From Polynucleobacter meluiroseus (GTDB taxonomy: Bacteria > Pseudomonadota > Gammaproteobacteria > Burkholderiales > Burkholderiaceae), in the NCBI GenBank assembly GCA_945878885.1, contig CAMCUP010000008.1, positions 18,461 through 82,460 on the forward strand: a stretch of 64,000 nucleotides of DNA, given 5' to 3'. The position numbers and the translations under genes are program-made. This document shows, piece by piece, positions 61,585-64,000 of the stretch (within the stretch, counting starts at the first letter, position 1; each line of letters begins with the position of its first letter). Under the pieces are notes generated by a model. The model had not been told where the DNA came from, made no database searches, and was given only the letters and a program-made list of their open reading frames with translations.

Positions 61585-62445
61585 ATGCTTAAAACCCTTA
61601 CAGAACAACAAGTTAAAGAATATAAAGAACAGGGTTACCTGACGAAATTACGGGTTTTAAGTGTCGCGCAAACTCAGGAAATTCGCACGAAATTAGAGGC
61701 TTTTGAGGCAAGCCAAGGTAAGCCATTAAATGGCTCACAACGCCATAAAACCCATTTATTGTTCCCTTGGCTTAATGATTTGGTTCGCAATAGTGCTATT
61801 TTGGATGTGATCGAAGATCTGTATGGCGAAAATATATTGTGTTGGACTACTAATTTTTTTATAAAAGAGGCCAATGACCCTAGTTTTGTTTCTTGGCATC
61901 AAGATTCAACTTATTGGGGTCTATCTTCTCCCGATGTCATTACGGCATGGATTGCTTTATCACCAAGTAATGAGAAAAATGGTGCAATGGCAATAATTCC
62001 GGGTACCCATAGGCTTGATCAAGTGCCACATCGGGATTCTTTTGCAAAAAATAATTTACTTACTCGGGGCCAAGAAATTGCCATGGCAGTTGATGAGACA
62101 AAGGCCTTTACTTTGGAGCTAGAGCCTGGGGAGATGTCTTTACATCATGTGCGCATCATTCATGGCTCCCCACCAAATCCTTCTGCGGAGCGACGTATTG
62201 GCTTTGCCATTCGTTATATCCCTACTTTTGTGAAGCAAATTGAAGGAGACGACTCGGCAACCTTAGTGCGCGGGGTCGATACTTATCAAACCTTTACCCA
62301 CGAGCCTAGACCAAGCATAGATATGGCACCAGAATTTGTTGCCTTGCATCAAGCCATTACCGATAAGAGTGCAAAAATTTTATATAAAGATACTAAGGTT
62401 AATAGCTACGATGCTTCGATGGCTGATCCTAAGGAGCGGGCTTAA
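61585..62445 (+). CDS. Phytanoyl-CoA dioxygenase (PhyH) family Fe(II)/2-oxoglutarate oxygenase
   Basis: VSWHQDSTYWGL (HxD), NGAMAIIPGTHRLDQVPH, LHHVRIIHGSPPNPSAERRIGFAIRYIP (distal His, Arg). Confidence 0.93.
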   Translation: MLKTLTEQQVKEYKEQGYLTKLRVLSVAQTQEIRTKLEAFEASQGKPLNGSQRHKTHLLFPWLNDLVRNSAILDVIEDLYGENILCWTTNFFIKEANDPSFVSWHQDSTYWGLSSPDVITAWIALSPSNEKNGAMAIIPGTHRLDQVPHRDSFAKNNLLTRGQEIAMAVDETKAFTLELEPGEMSLHHVRIIHGSPPNPSAERRIGFAIRYIPTFVKQIEGDDSATLVRGVDTYQTFTHEPRPSIDMAPEFVALHQAITDKSAKILYKDTKVNSYDASMADPKERA

Positions 62446-62512
62446 ATAGTTAAGCGGCTACCAGACTAAGTATTTAGCTGATAGTAGAAGGGGGGGGGAT
62501 TTTGCTGCGGCT

Positions 62513-63124
62513 TCAAGTTTTAGGATTTGCAGAGCGATCCCATAAATTGGGGATTTGAGCGGATGAATAGCCGGAGACAAAACCTTTCTTTTCGCCAGTA
62601 TCTTTATGGTAAGTATGCCGATTGACTGCGCCAATATTTGCGCCATAGACATGAATGCTAATAGCGTTTTCGGTTGATGAAGCATTGCGCACCACATGAA
62701 TATCCCCAAGATCGGGGCTGACGGCCTCTACTTCACCAGCCTTCAGAATGGCTTCAGGCCCATCGGGCACTAGTTTTCCAGTGCTATCCTGCTGATACCG
62801 TTGGCTAATTTCAGAGCCACGCATCATGCCAATAAGGCCCCATACGCAGTGATCATGGATTGGAGTTTTATGATCTGGCCCCCAGACAAAACTGACGACT
62901 GAAAAACGCTCTAAAGGATCAGTATGTAATAAAAACTGTTGATAGTATTCAGGGTGATTAATGGTACAAAAGTCGGGCAACCAGGAGTCATTCGTTATTA
63001 GCTCTTTGAGCAGGGCCCCGCCTTGACTAACCAAGGTTGGTTCATCCTGCGTTTTATTGACTAAATGAGTCATAGAAATGACAAAATCTCGCAGGGGGCT
63101 AATTGGATGGCTAATTGCTTGCAT
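62513..63124 (-). CDS. Cupin thiol dioxygenase (cysteine / 3-mercaptopropionate dioxygenase type)
   Basis: VSFVWGPDHKTPIHDHCVWGLIGMMRGSEISQRYQ...SPDLGDIHVVRNASSTENAISIHVYGANIGAVNRHTY. Confidence 0.9.
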   Translation of the reverse strand: MQAISHPISPLRDFVISMTHLVNKTQDEPTLVSQGGALLKELITNDSWLPDFCTINHPEYYQQFLLHTDPLERFSVVSFVWGPDHKTPIHDHCVWGLIGMMRGSEISQRYQQDSTGKLVPDGPEAILKAGEVEAVSPDLGDIHVVRNASSTENAISIHVYGANIGAVNRHTYHKDTGEKKGFVSGYSSAQIPNLWDRSANPKT

Positions 63125-63309
63125 AGGGTTTCTCCATTAGGGCTTATTTTTGACAGCAGCAAAAGATTGTCTTATTAGCCTGCTAAAACGCAAAGATTAG
63201 GGTAAGCCCGCATTTTTATTGCAGCCTAAAAGTCAATATTCAAGTAATATATTAACAACATATTTGATTATTTAAATTGTTATCTAATTTACACCTAGGA
63301 GAGGCAGCA

Positions 63310-64000
63310 ATGAGTGTTGTATCTAAACCCATGTTTATGAACGAGCGCCAAAGAAAGTTTCGGGAAGGATATATTGGAGCGATTAGCCCTTTTTATAATG
63401 GCATAGTTCATATTGGGGTGATGTATTTGGTAGGAATTAGCGCAATTTATTATTGTGCTTCTCAATTGGTTGCTCCTGGATGGGCTTGGTTAACAATTAT
63501 TCCTGTAGCTATTGCCGGTAATTTTGTCGAATGGGGAATGCATTTCTTTGTGATGCACCGCTTGATTGATAAATTTGCTTTGCGTGCTATTTATGATCGC
63601 CACACCCGTCAGCATCATCAATACTTTACCGACAACGATTACACCATTGATACTACGCAAGAATTTAGAATTGTATTTTTCCCTTGGCGGGTATTAATTG
63701 TTTTAGGAATTTTTGGTACCCTTTTTGGTTACATTGCAGCCAAAATTTTTAATCCTAACGTCGGCTATATTTTATATATCACCATGGTTGGGCATTATTT
63801 ACTTTATGAAACTTTCCATTTTTGCTGCCATGTTCAAGAAAACTGGTTTGTACGCAACCTGCCATTTGTAAATACCATTCGCCGCCATCATGCTGCTCAC
63901 CATAATTTAGGCATCATGATGCATAAAAATATGAATTTAACCTTTCCAATAGCAGATTGGGCATTGGGTACTTCAGACGTCAAACGCAGTTTGCTCGGCA
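63310..64000 (+). CDS. Fatty acid hydroxylase/sterol desaturase-like membrane protein, truncated by right window edge
   Basis: ATG 63310: MSVVSKPMFMNERQRKFREGYIG...VEWGMHFFVMHR...YDRHTRQHHQYF...HYLLYETFHFCCH...RRHHAAHHN. Multiple His boxes. Absent from the ORF track because it has no stop in the window. Confidence 0.88.
   Translation, partial: MSVVSKPMFMNERQRKFREGYIGAISPFYNGIVHIGVMYLVGISAIYYCASQLVAPGWAWLTIIPVAIAGNFVEWGMHFFVMHRLIDKFALRAIYDRHTRQHHQYFTDNDYTIDTTQEFRIVFFPWRVLIVLGIFGTLFGYIAAKIFNPNVGYILYITMVGHYLLYETFHFCCHVQENWFVRNLPFVNTIRRHHAAHHNLGIMMHKNMNLTFPIADWALGTSDVKRSLLG

Noticed and set aside
62458-62709. 83-aa minus-strand ORF reading through the G9 tract
   Set aside because: Overlaps the thiol dioxygenase coding sequence in another frame; the homopolymer does not restore or extend the real gene, so phase variation of that gene is not supported.
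1-64000. Genomic island, prophage, IS element, tRNA/rRNA or CRISPR array
   Set aside because: No integrase, transposase, phage structural gene, tRNA cloverleaf, rRNA segment, regular repeat-spacer array or flanking direct repeats were recognised; horizontal acquisition of the sox region cannot be asserted from this window alone.

Overview
This window is a dense, intact chromosomal segment from a low-GC betaproteobacterium. Gene content and order look Burkholderiaceae/Polynucleobacter-like; that taxonomic call is inference, not a database result. Left part (~1-26.8 kb) is core metabolism: aminotransferase, yaaA, mdh, then a ~22 kb co-directional run sdhCDAB-sdhE-gltA-leuC-(entericidin-like)-leuDB-asd-fimV-truA-trpFBA-accD-folC-dedD/SPOR-cvpA-purF-metZ. 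Middle part (~26.9-46.3 kb) is a sulfur/molybdenum region: modBC with no modA, an ArsR-type regulator with a cysteine pair like persulfide sensors, soxCDYZAXB, a periplasmic DsrE-like protein, a SoxH-like metallohydrolase, a small cytochrome c, three YeeE/YedE-type transporters, a DUF442 sulfurtransferase, a pterin dehydratase, mnmH/selU and msrPQ. Right part (~46-64 kb) is mixed accessory content: two Bug-type binding proteins, a gamma-glutamyltransferase, an ABC-F protein, a secreted nuclease, a papain-like phage-type protein, a Na+/solute symporter, a PhyH dioxygenase, a thiol dioxygenase and a fatty-acid hydroxylase. No tRNA, rRNA, CRISPR array, IS element or prophage was recognised. The most interesting items are the extended sox/Mo/thiosulfate-transport locus, a 41-codon signal-peptide-like ORF at 59477-59602 that begins with ATC and is absent from the ORF track, and the phage-type papain-like protein at 57975-58472. 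All family assignments come from reading motifs by eye; no searches were run.
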